From CAZNHL01 sp964572965 (GTDB lineage: Bacteria; Bacteroidota; Bacteroidia; Cytophagales; UBA9547), in NCBI GenBank assembly GCA_964572965.1, contig CAZNHL010000081.1:1-15867 (forward strand): a stretch of DNA of 15,867 nt, written 5' to 3'. Position 1 is the stretch's first letter. Every line of letters starts with the position of its first letter. The translations under genes and the position numbers were made by a program. This document shows, one piece after another, positions 5,485-13,273 of the stretch. The notes beneath the pieces are model-generated. The model searched no databases. It was not told where the DNA came from and saw only the letters and a list, made by a program, of their open reading frames with translations.

Positions 5485-8400
5485 ATGGTAAACAAACTCA
5501 TATCCTTATCCATAAAGCATCGCTTTATAGTCTTACTTATTGCAGTAGGGCTGTTTGTCTGGGGTATCTTTTCTGTAAAGCAGAACCCAATCGATGCCAT
5601 TCCTGACCTTTCTGAAAACCAGGTGATTGTCTTCACCGAATGGATGGGGCGAAGCCCGCAGGTAATTGAAGACCAGGTTACTTATCCTTTGGTTTCTAAC
5701 CTTCAGGGAATTCCCAAAATCAAGAACGTACGCGGGACTTCCATGTTTGGAATGAGCTTTGTTTATATCATTTTTGAAGACAATGTGGATATATATTGGG
5801 CAAGAACCCGTGTATTGGAGCGTCTGAATTATGCCCAGCGTTTACTTCCTGAAGGCATCACGCCAACACTTGGGCCCGACGGTACAGGTGTAGGCCATGT
5901 ATTCTGGTATTATCTGGATGCAAAGAATGTTGATCTTGGAGAACAGCGTGCATTGCAGGACTGGTATATCAAGTTTGGTTTGCAAACGGTAAAAGGCGTA
6001 AGTGAAGTAGCTTCATTTGGCGGTTTCGAAAAACAATACCAGATCAATATTGATCCCAATAAGCTGACTTATTATAAGGTCACATTGATGGATGTGTTAA
6101 AGGCTGTCAAATCCAATAACAATGATGTTGGCGGGCGTAAATTTGAAATGAGCGATATGGGCTATATTGTTCGTGGCCTGGGCTATATCAAGAAACTTGA
6201 AGATGTAGAAAACATTCCTGTATCGGTTAATAATACCATTCCTATCCGCATCAAAGATGTTGCTACCGTTCAGATGGGTGGCGATATCCGCTTAGGTGTT
6301 TTTGATTATAACGGCGAAGGCGAAGTAGTCGGCGGTATTGTAGTAATGCGCTATGGCGAAAATGCCGATAAAATAATTACGGATGTAAAAGCCAAACTGA
6401 AAGACATTGAAAAGGGCTTACCCGAAGGCGTAACCATCAAAGTTGCTTACGACAGAAGTACCCTGATCGAAGATGCCATTAATTCAATCAAGCACACATT
6501 ATGGGAAGAGATAATTACAGTTTCCCTTGTGGTAATCATATTCCTGTTCAGCTATAAAAGCGCATTAAGTATCATCATCCAGATACCTATTACCATTGTT
6601 ACAAGCTTTGTTTTGTTGAACATGTTCGGCATTTCATCCAACATCATGTCGTTGACCGGTATTGCACTGGCTATAGGTGTAATTGTAGATAACGGCATTG
6701 TAATGGCAGAAAACTGTCACCGAAACCTGGCAATGAGCGATACACTGTTAGACAATGCAGGCCGCTTAAGTATTATTGAAAAATCCTGTAAACAGGTAGG
6801 GCGTGGTATTTTCTTTTCTACCATTATTATCATAGCCTCTTTCCTTCCTGTATTTATGCTAACAGGGCAAGAAGGTAAACTGTTTCACCCACTGGCATGG
6901 ACAAAAACTTTTATCCTGTTAGTTGATGCTATACTGGCTGTTACACTTGCTCCGGTATTGATTTCTTTCTTTATAAGGGGAAAACTTAAACCGGAATCAA
7001 GCAACCCGATCAATTCAGTGTTGGAGAGATTATATACGCCGGTTATAACATGGTGTTTGCAATGGAGAAAAACAACGATCGGGATCAATATAGTAGCCTT
7101 ACTCATCAGCATACCTTTATTGATGAGTCTGGGCAAAGAGTTTATGCCGCCGCTTGACGAAGGTTCTATTTTGTTTATGCCTGTAACACTGCCCGACGTT
7201 TCTAACTCTGAAGTAAAGAGAATCTTACAAGTGCAGGACAAAATTATTAAGTCTGTACCGGAAGTAGAATCGGTACTGGGTAAAGCAGGTCGTGCCAATA
7301 CTGCCACCGACAATTCGCCTATCAGCATGGTGGAAACCATCGTGCTTTTGAAACCGAAAGCAGAATGGCGCGAAGGGAAAACCAAGACAGATATCATCAA
7401 CGAACTCAACGCCAAATTACAAATTCCGGGTGTAGTCAATGGCTGGACACAACCTATCATTAATCGTATCAATATGCTTTCAACAGGTATTCGTACCGAT
7501 GTTGGTTTGAAAGTGTACGGGCAGAATCTTGACTCTATCAACGTTTTTTCTCAGATGTTGAAAAATGAACTGGAAGGTATTGAAGGTGTGAAAGACTTGT
7601 ATGTTGAACCGATTACAGGAGGTAAATACCTTGATATCGCGATTAAAAGAGAAGAAATTGGTCGCTACGGTTTGAGTGAAGACGATGTAAACATGATTGT
7701 AGAGTCGGCATTAGGCGGAATGAACCTGACAACGACCATCGAAGGAAGACAGCGTTTTAATGTCAATGCAAGGTTTGCCCAGGATTACAGAAACAGCATA
7801 GATAAAATCAAAAGGACACCTATACAGACAATGAACTATGGTACCATTCCATTGTCTTCAGTAGCAGATGTTTATCTGTCAGAAGGGCCGCCTATGATTA
7901 ACTCAGAAAATGCGATGTTACGTGGAACAGTACTATTCAATGTGCGTGACAGAGATTTGGGCAGCACTGTAGATGAAGCCATGAAAAAGCTGGACAGTAA
8001 AATAGGTAAACTTCCAAAAGGATATTTTATTGAGTGGAGCGGTCAGTATGAAAACCTTATCCGTGCAGAAAGAACGCTGCTTATCATTATACCTATTGTA
8101 TTGCTGATAATCTTCTTCGCATTGTATCTCGCTTTCCATTCCTTGCGTGAAGCATTCCTGAGTCTGCTTACGGTACCTTTTGCCCTCATTGGCGGTGCAT
8201 ATATGATCTATTTCTATCAGGTCAATTTATCGGTAGCCGTAGTGGTTGGGTTTATTGCACTCTTTGGTATTGCAGTAGAAACAGGTATCATCATGGTCAT
8301 TTATCTCAACGATGCCATGCATCAGCTGGTATTGAAAAAGAAAGAAAGTAATGAACCCGTTACCAATGCAGATATCAGGGAATACGTGATCAATGGCGCT

Positions 8401-8640
8401 GCTAAACGTCTCCGTCCTAAACTGATGACAGTATCCGTAGCGCTGTTCGGTTTAGTACCTGTACTGTGGGCTACCGGAGCAGGCAGTGATGTAATGCTGC
8501 CAATTGTATTGCCGATGATAGGCGGGGTACTCACATCATCAACCCACATCTTACTGGTTACGCCTTTGGTATTCGAAATGACAAAGGAATACGAGTTGAG
8601 GAAATTCGGGAAAATAGATGTATTAGACGTAGAACATTAA
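5485..8640 (+). CDS. cusA: CusA-type heavy-metal efflux RND transporter (Cu(I)/Ag(I) class)
   Basis: The inner membrane, proton-driven pump of a tripartite efflux system, 1051 residues, full length for HME-RND proteins. Seen: MVNKLISLSIKHRFIVLL at the N-terminus, NPIDAIPDLSENQVIV, a first TM bundle with SLTGIALAIGVIVDNGIVM, and a second with FGIAVETGIIMVIYLND and RLRPKLMT. The methionines of the CusA metal relay are all present: M565 (ILFMPVTLP), M615 (SPISMVETIV) and M664 (INMLSTGIR), aligning with E. coli M573, M623 and M672. The proton-relay residues also align: D402, E932 and K979 (E. coli D405, E939, K984). This favours Cu(I)/Ag(I) over Zn/Co/Cd. I prefer the ATG at 5485 to that at 5461 because the family begins with this MxNKLI segment and the 5461 start lies inside a hairpin. 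TolC follows 10 bases after its stop. Confidence 0.95.
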   Translation: MVNKLISLSIKHRFIVLLIAVGLFVWGIFSVKQNPIDAIPDLSENQVIVFTEWMGRSPQVIEDQVTYPLVSNLQGIPKIKNVRGTSMFGMSFVYIIFEDNVDIYWARTRVLERLNYAQRLLPEGITPTLGPDGTGVGHVFWYYLDAKNVDLGEQRALQDWYIKFGLQTVKGVSEVASFGGFEKQYQINIDPNKLTYYKVTLMDVLKAVKSNNNDVGGRKFEMSDMGYIVRGLGYIKKLEDVENIPVSVNNTIPIRIKDVATVQMGGDIRLGVFDYNGEGEVVGGIVVMRYGENADKIITDVKAKLKDIEKGLPEGVTIKVAYDRSTLIEDAINSIKHTLWEEIITVSLVVIIFLFSYKSALSIIIQIPITIVTSFVLLNMFGISSNIMSLTGIALAIGVIVDNGIVMAENCHRNLAMSDTLLDNAGRLSIIEKSCKQVGRGIFFSTIIIIASFLPVFMLTGQEGKLFHPLAWTKTFILLVDAILAVTLAPVLISFFIRGKLKPESSNPINSVLERLYTPVITWCLQWRKTTIGINIVALLISIPLLMSLGKEFMPPLDEGSILFMPVTLPDVSNSEVKRILQVQDKIIKSVPEVESVLGKAGRANTATDNSPISMVETIVLLKPKAEWREGKTKTDIINELNAKLQIPGVVNGWTQPIINRINMLSTGIRTDVGLKVYGQNLDSINVFSQMLKNELEGIEGVKDLYVEPITGGKYLDIAIKREEIGRYGLSEDDVNMIVESALGGMNLTTTIEGRQRFNVNARFAQDYRNSIDKIKRTPIQTMNYGTIPLSSVADVYLSEGPPMINSENAMLRGTVLFNVRDRDLGSTVDEAMKKLDSKIGKLPKGYFIEWSGQYENLIRAERTLLIIIPIVLLIIFFALYLAFHSLREAFLSLLTVPFALIGGAYMIYFYQVNLSVAVVVGFIALFGIAVETGIIMVIYLNDAMHQLVLKKKESNEPVTNADIREYVINGAAKRLRPKLMTVSVALFGLVPVLWATGAGSDVMLPIVLPMIGGVLTSSTHILLVTPLVFEMTKEYELRKFGKIDVLDVEH

Positions 8641-8650
8641 AACTAAGGAA

Positions 8651-9925
8651 ATGATAAGGATAACAATATTCATACTTCTCCTATTGCATGCAGCAGGCTT
8701 GCATGCGCAGATAATGAGCATAGAAACCATTACCTCAACAATAGAGAAAAACAACCCGGAGTTGTTGATGTACGACGAACAGGCAAATGCATATAACTCC
8801 TTTGCAAAGGGAGCAAAAGCCTGGGAAGCCCCACAAGTGGGAGCCGGCTTCTTTATGACACCCTATAACCCTTCTTTATGGAAAGCCGATAATTCAGGCA
8901 TGAACAACGGAGGCATGGGGCCTTCAAACGGCATGGGTTCCTTTATGATAGAGGGGAGGCAAATGATCCCGAACCCGGCCAAGCAAAGAGCAAACCAGAA
9001 GTATATGCAAAGTATGTCGGCTGTTGAAATAGCCAATAAAGACTTTGTGAAAAACGACTTGTTTGCAAAAGCTAAAGTAAGCTATTACGAATGGGTAATC
9101 GTGAAAAAGAAAATGCTGGTACTTGATGAGCAGGAGCAATTGATGAATTACGTTATTAAAACATCAGAAATCCGCTACCCTTATGAGCAAGAGAAGCTGA
9201 GTTCTATTTACAAAGCCAAAGCAACCCTGGCCGAAATTCAGAATATGCGATTGATGTTTGAAAGCGAAATAAACTGGAAAAGGGTATACCTGAGCCAGCT
9301 CATGAATATTGATAAATCTACACAATTTGATGTGGACACCAGTATGGTTTTCAAAGAGTATGAGAAAACGAGTATTGATACCAGTACACTTATATCAAAC
9401 AGGAGCGATATTACTTCTATTGATAAAAACATATTAGTGTTACAGTACAAGAAGAAGTTTGAAACGAGTCGTTTAAAGCCCGATTTTGGTATTCAGTACG
9501 GACACATGTTTGCATTTGGCAATAACCCGAATCAGTTTACCCTTATGGGTATGATGAGCATTCCTATTGCACCCTGGTCTTCCAGAATGTATAAATCATC
9601 GGAACAAGGGTTGAGTTATCAGATCAAGGGCTATCAAAGACAAAGAGAAGCTGTCATTAATGAAGCCACAGGCATGGTTGAAGCTATAAAATGGCGGATT
9701 TTATCGCAGAAGCAGCAAATAAGCCTGTATGAAAAAACAATGCTGCCTGCCTTGGGGAAAAACTATAAAACCTCCCTTTTGGCCTATGAGCAGAATACGG
9801 AAGACTTGTTTGTTGTCTTAGATGCACAACAAGCCCTGCAAATGGCTAAAATGGAATTGCTAAATAAGAAACAGGAACTCTTACTTCTTCAGGTAGAATA
9901 TGAAAAAGCTATTGAACAAAAATAA
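8651..9925 (+). CDS. TolC family outer membrane efflux protein (CusC-like) with Met-rich loop
   Basis: A 424-residue outer membrane channel subunit. A signal peptide (IRITIFILLLLHAAGLHAQ) is cleaved near residue 19; the rest has long helical repeats typical of the OEP fold, including YEQEKLSSIYKAKATLAE and, in the second half, YEQNTEDLFVVLDAQQAL. An unusual Gly/Asn/Met-rich segment at residues 84-105 contains M84, M89, M95, M99 and M105 (GMNNGGMGPSNGM), which could bind Cu(I)/Ag(I) by thioether ligands. TAAGGAA precedes the ATG at 8651, a fair ribosome site, 10 bases after cusA. The last 26 bases overlap the start of the first adaptor gene in a different frame, so translation of the two is probably coupled. 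The family is firm; its partnership with CusA follows from position. Confidence 0.92.
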   Translation: MIRITIFILLLLHAAGLHAQIMSIETITSTIEKNNPELLMYDEQANAYNSFAKGAKAWEAPQVGAGFFMTPYNPSLWKADNSGMNNGGMGPSNGMGSFMIEGRQMIPNPAKQRANQKYMQSMSAVEIANKDFVKNDLFAKAKVSYYEWVIVKKKMLVLDEQEQLMNYVIKTSEIRYPYEQEKLSSIYKAKATLAEIQNMRLMFESEINWKRVYLSQLMNIDKSTQFDVDTSMVFKEYEKTSIDTSTLISNRSDITSIDKNILVLQYKKKFETSRLKPDFGIQYGHMFAFGNNPNQFTLMGMMSIPIAPWSSRMYKSSEQGLSYQIKGYQRQREAVINEATGMVEAIKWRILSQKQQISLYEKTMLPALGKNYKTSLLAYEQNTEDLFVVLDAQQALQMAKMELLNKKQELLLLQVEYEKAIEQK

Positions 9926-11195
9926 AATTGCCTGTCTGCTACTGATTGGTATAGTGCTTTTTACTGCATGTAATTCAAAGCAGGAAAAAGCCGGGGGAGA
10001 ACATGAACATGCAGGTCATGATATGTCTCATAAAAATGAGGCAATAGTATATACATGTCCCATGCACCCTGAAATCATTAGAAATCAGCCCGGCGCCTGC
10101 CCTGTATGCGGCATGGACCTGGTACAAAAAGGAGTCTTGGAAAATGTGGGAGAATTGGGACTAGGTGCAATAGTAGAACCCGTAAACGAAACAGTAATAG
10201 GGAATGCCAAAGTTACCGTACCTGTTAAAAAAGCGATAGCTTCCACTGTTGAAGCAAAGGGATATATTACTTATAATCCGAAAAATACATTTTCGGTTTC
10301 GTCCAGATATTCAGGCAGAATTGATAAACTGTATGTAAAGTATAATTTTCAGGAAGTAACAAAAGGGCAAAAAATCATGGATATCTACAGTCCTGATTTG
10401 CTGACTGCTCAGCAGAATTATATTTTTCTTCTCAATAACAATGAAGAAGAAGAAGCGGCCCTCTTAAATGCTTCAATACAAAAACTGCGTCTTTTGGGAA
10501 TGACAGAAGAGCAGGTGAAACATTTGCAGAAAACAAGAAAAGCAGAATATCTGGTTTCTATTTATGCACCTGCCAGCGGGCATATCCATCAGATGAGTAA
10601 CCTGGACGAACTAACAATGCCAGTAATGCCTATGGCAGAAAGTGCGGTAATGGGTACAGCTCAGGAGTTTAATATCCGGGAAGGGATATATGTGAAAAAA
10701 GGAGAAACTGTTTTCAATATCATCAGTCTCTCACAAGTATGGGTGATCCTGAAAATATATCCGCAGGATGTAGCTAAACTAAAAGTTGGACAACCTGTTG
10801 AAATCGTTTCGGAAATAGCGCCAGATAATCCTATCAGTGCCAAAATCAGTTTCATAGAACCGGTATTAGAAAAGGATTCCAAGTTTATAAGTGCCAGAGT
10901 TTACCTGGATAAATGTGATCATCATATATTTAAAATAGGCTCATTGGTACATGCCAACATTAATACCGGTCAGCATCAGGGCTTATGGATACCAATATCG
11001 GCAATGCTTGATTTGGGAAACAGTAATGCTATTGTGTTTAAAAAAGCCCAGAACCATTTCAAGACCTATAAAGTAACAGCCGGAACAAAACTGAATAAAG
11101 AAGTGAATATACTTGATGGTCTCACGGAAGCAGATACCATTGCAACAGATGCATGGTATATGATAGACAGCGAAAGTTTTGTACTAACAAAATAA
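9900..11195 (+). CDS. CusB-like RND periplasmic adaptor lipoprotein 1, with His-rich and heavy-metal-binding N-terminus
   Basis: A 431-residue membrane fusion protein that bridges pump and outer membrane channel. Seen in order: lipoprotein signal with lipobox LFTAC (C24); a His-rich stretch HEHAGHDMSH (35-44); a heavy-metal-binding domain YTCPMHPEI with C53/H56 and CPVCGMD with C67/C70/M72; a barrel-sandwich half starting SSRYSGRIDKLYVKYNF; a helical hairpin (LLTAQQNYIFLLNNNEEEE); the second lipoyl half IYAPASGHIHQM; then beta-barrel (VWVILKIYPQDVAKL) and membrane-proximal domains. Between the lipoyl half and EGIYVKKGETVF there is a Met-rich insertion with M232, M240, M243, M245 and M251, not typical of the family. 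It overlaps TolC by 26 bases and is followed 8 bases later by a second adaptor. Confidence 0.92.
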   Translation: MKKLLNKNKIACLLLIGIVLFTACNSKQEKAGGEHEHAGHDMSHKNEAIVYTCPMHPEIIRNQPGACPVCGMDLVQKGVLENVGELGLGAIVEPVNETVIGNAKVTVPVKKAIASTVEAKGYITYNPKNTFSVSSRYSGRIDKLYVKYNFQEVTKGQKIMDIYSPDLLTAQQNYIFLLNNNEEEEAALLNASIQKLRLLGMTEEQVKHLQKTRKAEYLVSIYAPASGHIHQMSNLDELTMPVMPMAESAVMGTAQEFNIREGIYVKKGETVFNIISLSQVWVILKIYPQDVAKLKVGQPVEIVSEIAPDNPISAKISFIEPVLEKDSKFISARVYLDKCDHHIFKIGSLVHANINTGQHQGLWIPISAMLDLGNSNAIVFKKAQNHFKTYKVTAGTKLNKEVNILDGLTEADTIATDAWYMIDSESFVLTK

Positions 11196-11203
11196 CAAGG
11201 AAA

Positions 11204-12403
11204 ATGAAAAACATACTATTCATATTTGCAGCATTACTTCTCTGGTCCTGCAATAAGCAGGCAGGAGAAAAAACACCTGACAATGTTTTCTACACCTGTT
11301 CAATGGACCCACAGGTAATGGAGAAAAAACCGGGATCTTGTCCTATTTGCAAAATGGATCTTACCAAAGTCATTATAGACAAAAATGACAAAACCCTAGG
11401 CTTGAAATTGAGCAAAGAACAGGAAGAACTTGCCAATATTAAAACAGTGACCATTGCTGAAGGAAAATTAGGTGTGGAAAAAACGGTAAACGGCAGGCTT
11501 GTGATCAATGAGAATAAGCGCACGAAAATAAGCAGCCGTGTAGGAGGAAGAATAGAAAAACTGTTCGTTAAAAATACGGGAGAGTATGTCAGTCAGGGTA
11601 TGGTTCTTTATGAGCTATATAGCGAAGAATTGTTGTCTGCTCAAAAAGAGTATCTGATTGCTGTAGAAAAGGCAAAGCAAATACAGGGTTCAGAGCTTGG
11701 CTATGTACAATTAGCTGATGGTGCAAAAAATAAATTGCTCCTTTGGGGAATGACAGAAAGCCAGATTAAGTCACTTGCGGGCAAGAGGGAGTTCAGCAAT
11801 ACCGTGCCCGTTTATAGCAAATATAGTGGCGTGGTAACTGCCCTTAATACAAAAGAAGGTGATTACGTGATGGATGGTGATGCCATCTTTGAAATTGCAG
11901 ACCTGTCTACTTTATGGGTGGAGGCAGAAATATATGCTACAGAAATCAATGAATTTCACAGCAATGATCCTGTAACAATACGTATTGATGATTTTCCTGG
12001 TAAAACATGGAATAGCCGGATCACTTTTTCTGCACCGCAATTAGAAATTCAGTCAAAAATAAACCTTATTCGTGCTGAAATACAGAATCCTGGTGGTTTA
12101 TTAAAACCAGGCATGCAGGCCAGTGTATTGGTAAAAGAAAACGCCCGGGCAACCATTTCAGTACCTGTCAATGCAGTCTTGCAGGATTCTCAGGGTGCAA
12201 CTGTTTGGGTTAAGAAAAAAGACGGTTCTTATGAAAGCAGAATGGTCGTTATGGGTATCCAGAGTAATGATGCTATTGAGGTGCGTTCGGGAATTGAGAT
12301 AGGTGAAGAAGTTGTGATAAGCGGTGCTTATCTGCTCAATAGTGAGTATTTTTTCAAAAAAGGAACGAATCCAATGGAAAGCCACGATATGTCTGAAATG
12401 TGA
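11204..12403 (+). CDS. CusB-like RND periplasmic adaptor lipoprotein 2, with variant heavy-metal-binding domain
   Basis: A 399-residue second adaptor, related to but clearly different from the one before it. Seen: lipoprotein signal ending LLLWSC (C16); a heavy-metal-binding domain YTCSMDPQV and CPICKMD with C32, C46 and C49, in which the usual CPMH has become CSMD, so the His ligand is replaced by Asp; SSRVGGRIEKLFVKNTGEYV and the helical hairpin; KYSGVVTALNTKEGDYVMDGD; beta-barrel LSTLWVEAEIYATEINEF; C-terminal region ending in a His/Met tail (ESHDMSEM). I chose ATG 11204 (preceded by AAGGAAA) instead of the in-frame ATG 11153, which lies inside the previous gene and would put residues before the lipoprotein signal. 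Adaptor 1 lacks nothing essential, so this copy may form a mixed adaptor ring or give different metal specificity (inference). Confidence 0.92.
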   Translation: MKNILFIFAALLLWSCNKQAGEKTPDNVFYTCSMDPQVMEKKPGSCPICKMDLTKVIIDKNDKTLGLKLSKEQEELANIKTVTIAEGKLGVEKTVNGRLVINENKRTKISSRVGGRIEKLFVKNTGEYVSQGMVLYELYSEELLSAQKEYLIAVEKAKQIQGSELGYVQLADGAKNKLLLWGMTESQIKSLAGKREFSNTVPVYSKYSGVVTALNTKEGDYVMDGDAIFEIADLSTLWVEAEIYATEINEFHSNDPVTIRIDDFPGKTWNSRITFSAPQLEIQSKINLIRAEIQNPGGLLKPGMQASVLVKENARATISVPVNAVLQDSQGATVWVKKKDGSYESRMVVMGIQSNDAIEVRSGIEIGEEVVISGAYLLNSEYFFKKGTNPMESHDMSEM

Positions 12404-12407
12404 GTTT

Positions 12408-12989
12408 ATGAATATGGAAAACAATACTTTATATATCAAAAATATGGTTTGTCCACGTTGTGTCAAAGTCGTATCCGATGAACTGCACCAGCTGGGCTTA
12501 TCAGTAAAAGAGATTCAGTTAGGTAAAGTAGAGCTGAAAAACAGCGCTACACCCGATGATGTCAAACGCATCAGAACCGTTTTAGAGAAAAATGGCTTTG
12601 AATTACTTGATGATAAAAAAACACGCATTATAGAGAAGATAAAAATACTCATAATCGAAGGTGTTCAAAATGGAAAATTCTCGGTTATGGGGATCAACCT
12701 TTCCCAGTATATCAGCGATGAAATACATATGGAATATACACATCTCAGTACCTTGTTTTCTTCGGAAGAAGGCAAGTCTATAGAGCGCTTTGTGATTCTG
12801 CAAAAAATAGAACGTGTAAAAGAGCTGATTACTTATGATGAACTGAGTATAAAGCAGATTGCCGAAGAGCTTGGCTATAGCAGTTTGCAGGCACTTTCAA
12901 ACCAGTTCAAAAAAGAGACAGGAATGACACCTACAGAATTCAAAAAGATAACCGGAGATATTACCCGAAAACCAATAAGTGATGTCTAA
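12408..12989 (+). CDS. HMA-domain/AraC-type fusion transcriptional regulator
   Basis: A 193-residue cytoplasmic protein with no signal peptide. Residues 5-68 form a ferredoxin-like HMA domain: LYIKNMVCPRCVKVVSDEL with C15 and C18 as a CxxC metal site, then EIQLGKVELKN and IRTVLEKNGFELLDD. Residues from about 85 form both helix-turn-helix units of an AraC/XylS DNA-binding domain: INLSQYISDEI, LSTLFSSEEGKS, and LSIKQIAEELGYSS followed by LSNQFKKETGMTPTEFKK. No cupin or other sensor domain separates the two. It is the last gene of the efflux cluster, four bases after the second adaptor stop. The simplest reading is a one-component sensor in which metal bound to the HMA domain alters DNA binding to control the operon. 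The ATG at 12414 is an equally good start. Domain calls are firm; the sensing role is inferred. Confidence 0.88.
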   Translation: MNMENNTLYIKNMVCPRCVKVVSDELHQLGLSVKEIQLGKVELKNSATPDDVKRIRTVLEKNGFELLDDKKTRIIEKIKILIIEGVQNGKFSVMGINLSQYISDEIHMEYTHLSTLFSSEEGKSIERFVILQKIERVKELITYDELSIKQIAEELGYSSLQALSNQFKKETGMTPTEFKKITGDITRKPISDV

Positions 12990-13012
12990 TCGCTTTAAAC
13001 AATAAACTTATA

Positions 13013-13108
13013 ATGACTATCCGCTTCTATGACCCTCCTAAGTTTTTTGCAGATAAAGCAGCTGAGGGGTTTGCTCGCAGTACTTTAAGGAACTCAGGAG
13101 GCGGTTAG
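13013..13108 (+). CDS. Possible 31-residue ORF downstream of the regulator
   Basis: ATG at 13013 to TAG at 13106 encodes MTIRFYDPPKFFADKAAEG and ends in SGGG. No family is recognised and no ribosome site is clear. It overlaps an imperfect inverted repeat (13034-13101), so non-coding structure is an equally good explanation. Confidence 0.15.
   Translation: MTIRFYDPPKFFADKAAEGFARSTLRNSGGG
13034..13101. repeat. Imperfect 11-bp inverted repeat between convergent genes
   Basis: CCTCCTAAGTT at 13034-13044 is complementary to AACTCAGGAGG at 13091-13101 in 10 of 11 positions, with a 46-base loop. It lies between the end of the efflux operon and the end of the convergent protease gene. It may help end the operon transcript, for which no canonical intrinsic terminator is visible, or be a remnant of a mobile element end. 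Confidence 0.4.
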
Positions 13109-13215
13109 TCTTGTAATTGCATCAGTCACCGTTACCATAAATGCCACTGAAACTTTGTCACAAAACGTTTTCTGATTATATAGTTCCTTTCAGGAATACA
13201 GGAAATCTATTTGTG

Positions 13216-13244
13216 AAAAAAAGCTGCCTCTAAACAGAGACAGC
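13216..13244 (-). terminator. Rho-independent terminator of the metalloprotease gene
   Basis: Read on the minus strand: GCTGTCTC, loop TGTTTA, GAGGCAGC, then TTTTTTTC. The stem is 8 bp with one G-U pair and the T-run follows at once. It lies 30 bases past the stop codon of the minus-strand gene. Confidence 0.85.
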
Positions 13245-13273
13245 CTTTAAGTTTAAACCTAGTAGCTAAAAAC

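Noticed and set aside
6885..7541. 218-codon frame on the minus strand within cusA
   Set aside because: Fully antisense to a well-conserved part of the pump gene; a shadow frame with no recognisable product.
11153..11203. Upstream in-frame ATG extending adaptor 2
   Set aside because: It would place 17 residues, encoded within the end of adaptor 1, ahead of the lipoprotein signal; the ATG at 11204 with AAGGAAA before it is far better.
12324..12407. Upstream extension of the HMA-AraC gene inside adaptor 2
   Set aside because: The extra 28 residues are the out-of-frame reading of the adaptor 2 C-terminus and are not part of an HMA domain.
13034..13101. Possible insertion sequence ends
   Set aside because: No transposase or flanking target duplication is visible and the enclosed 46 bases are too short; kept only as an inverted repeat.
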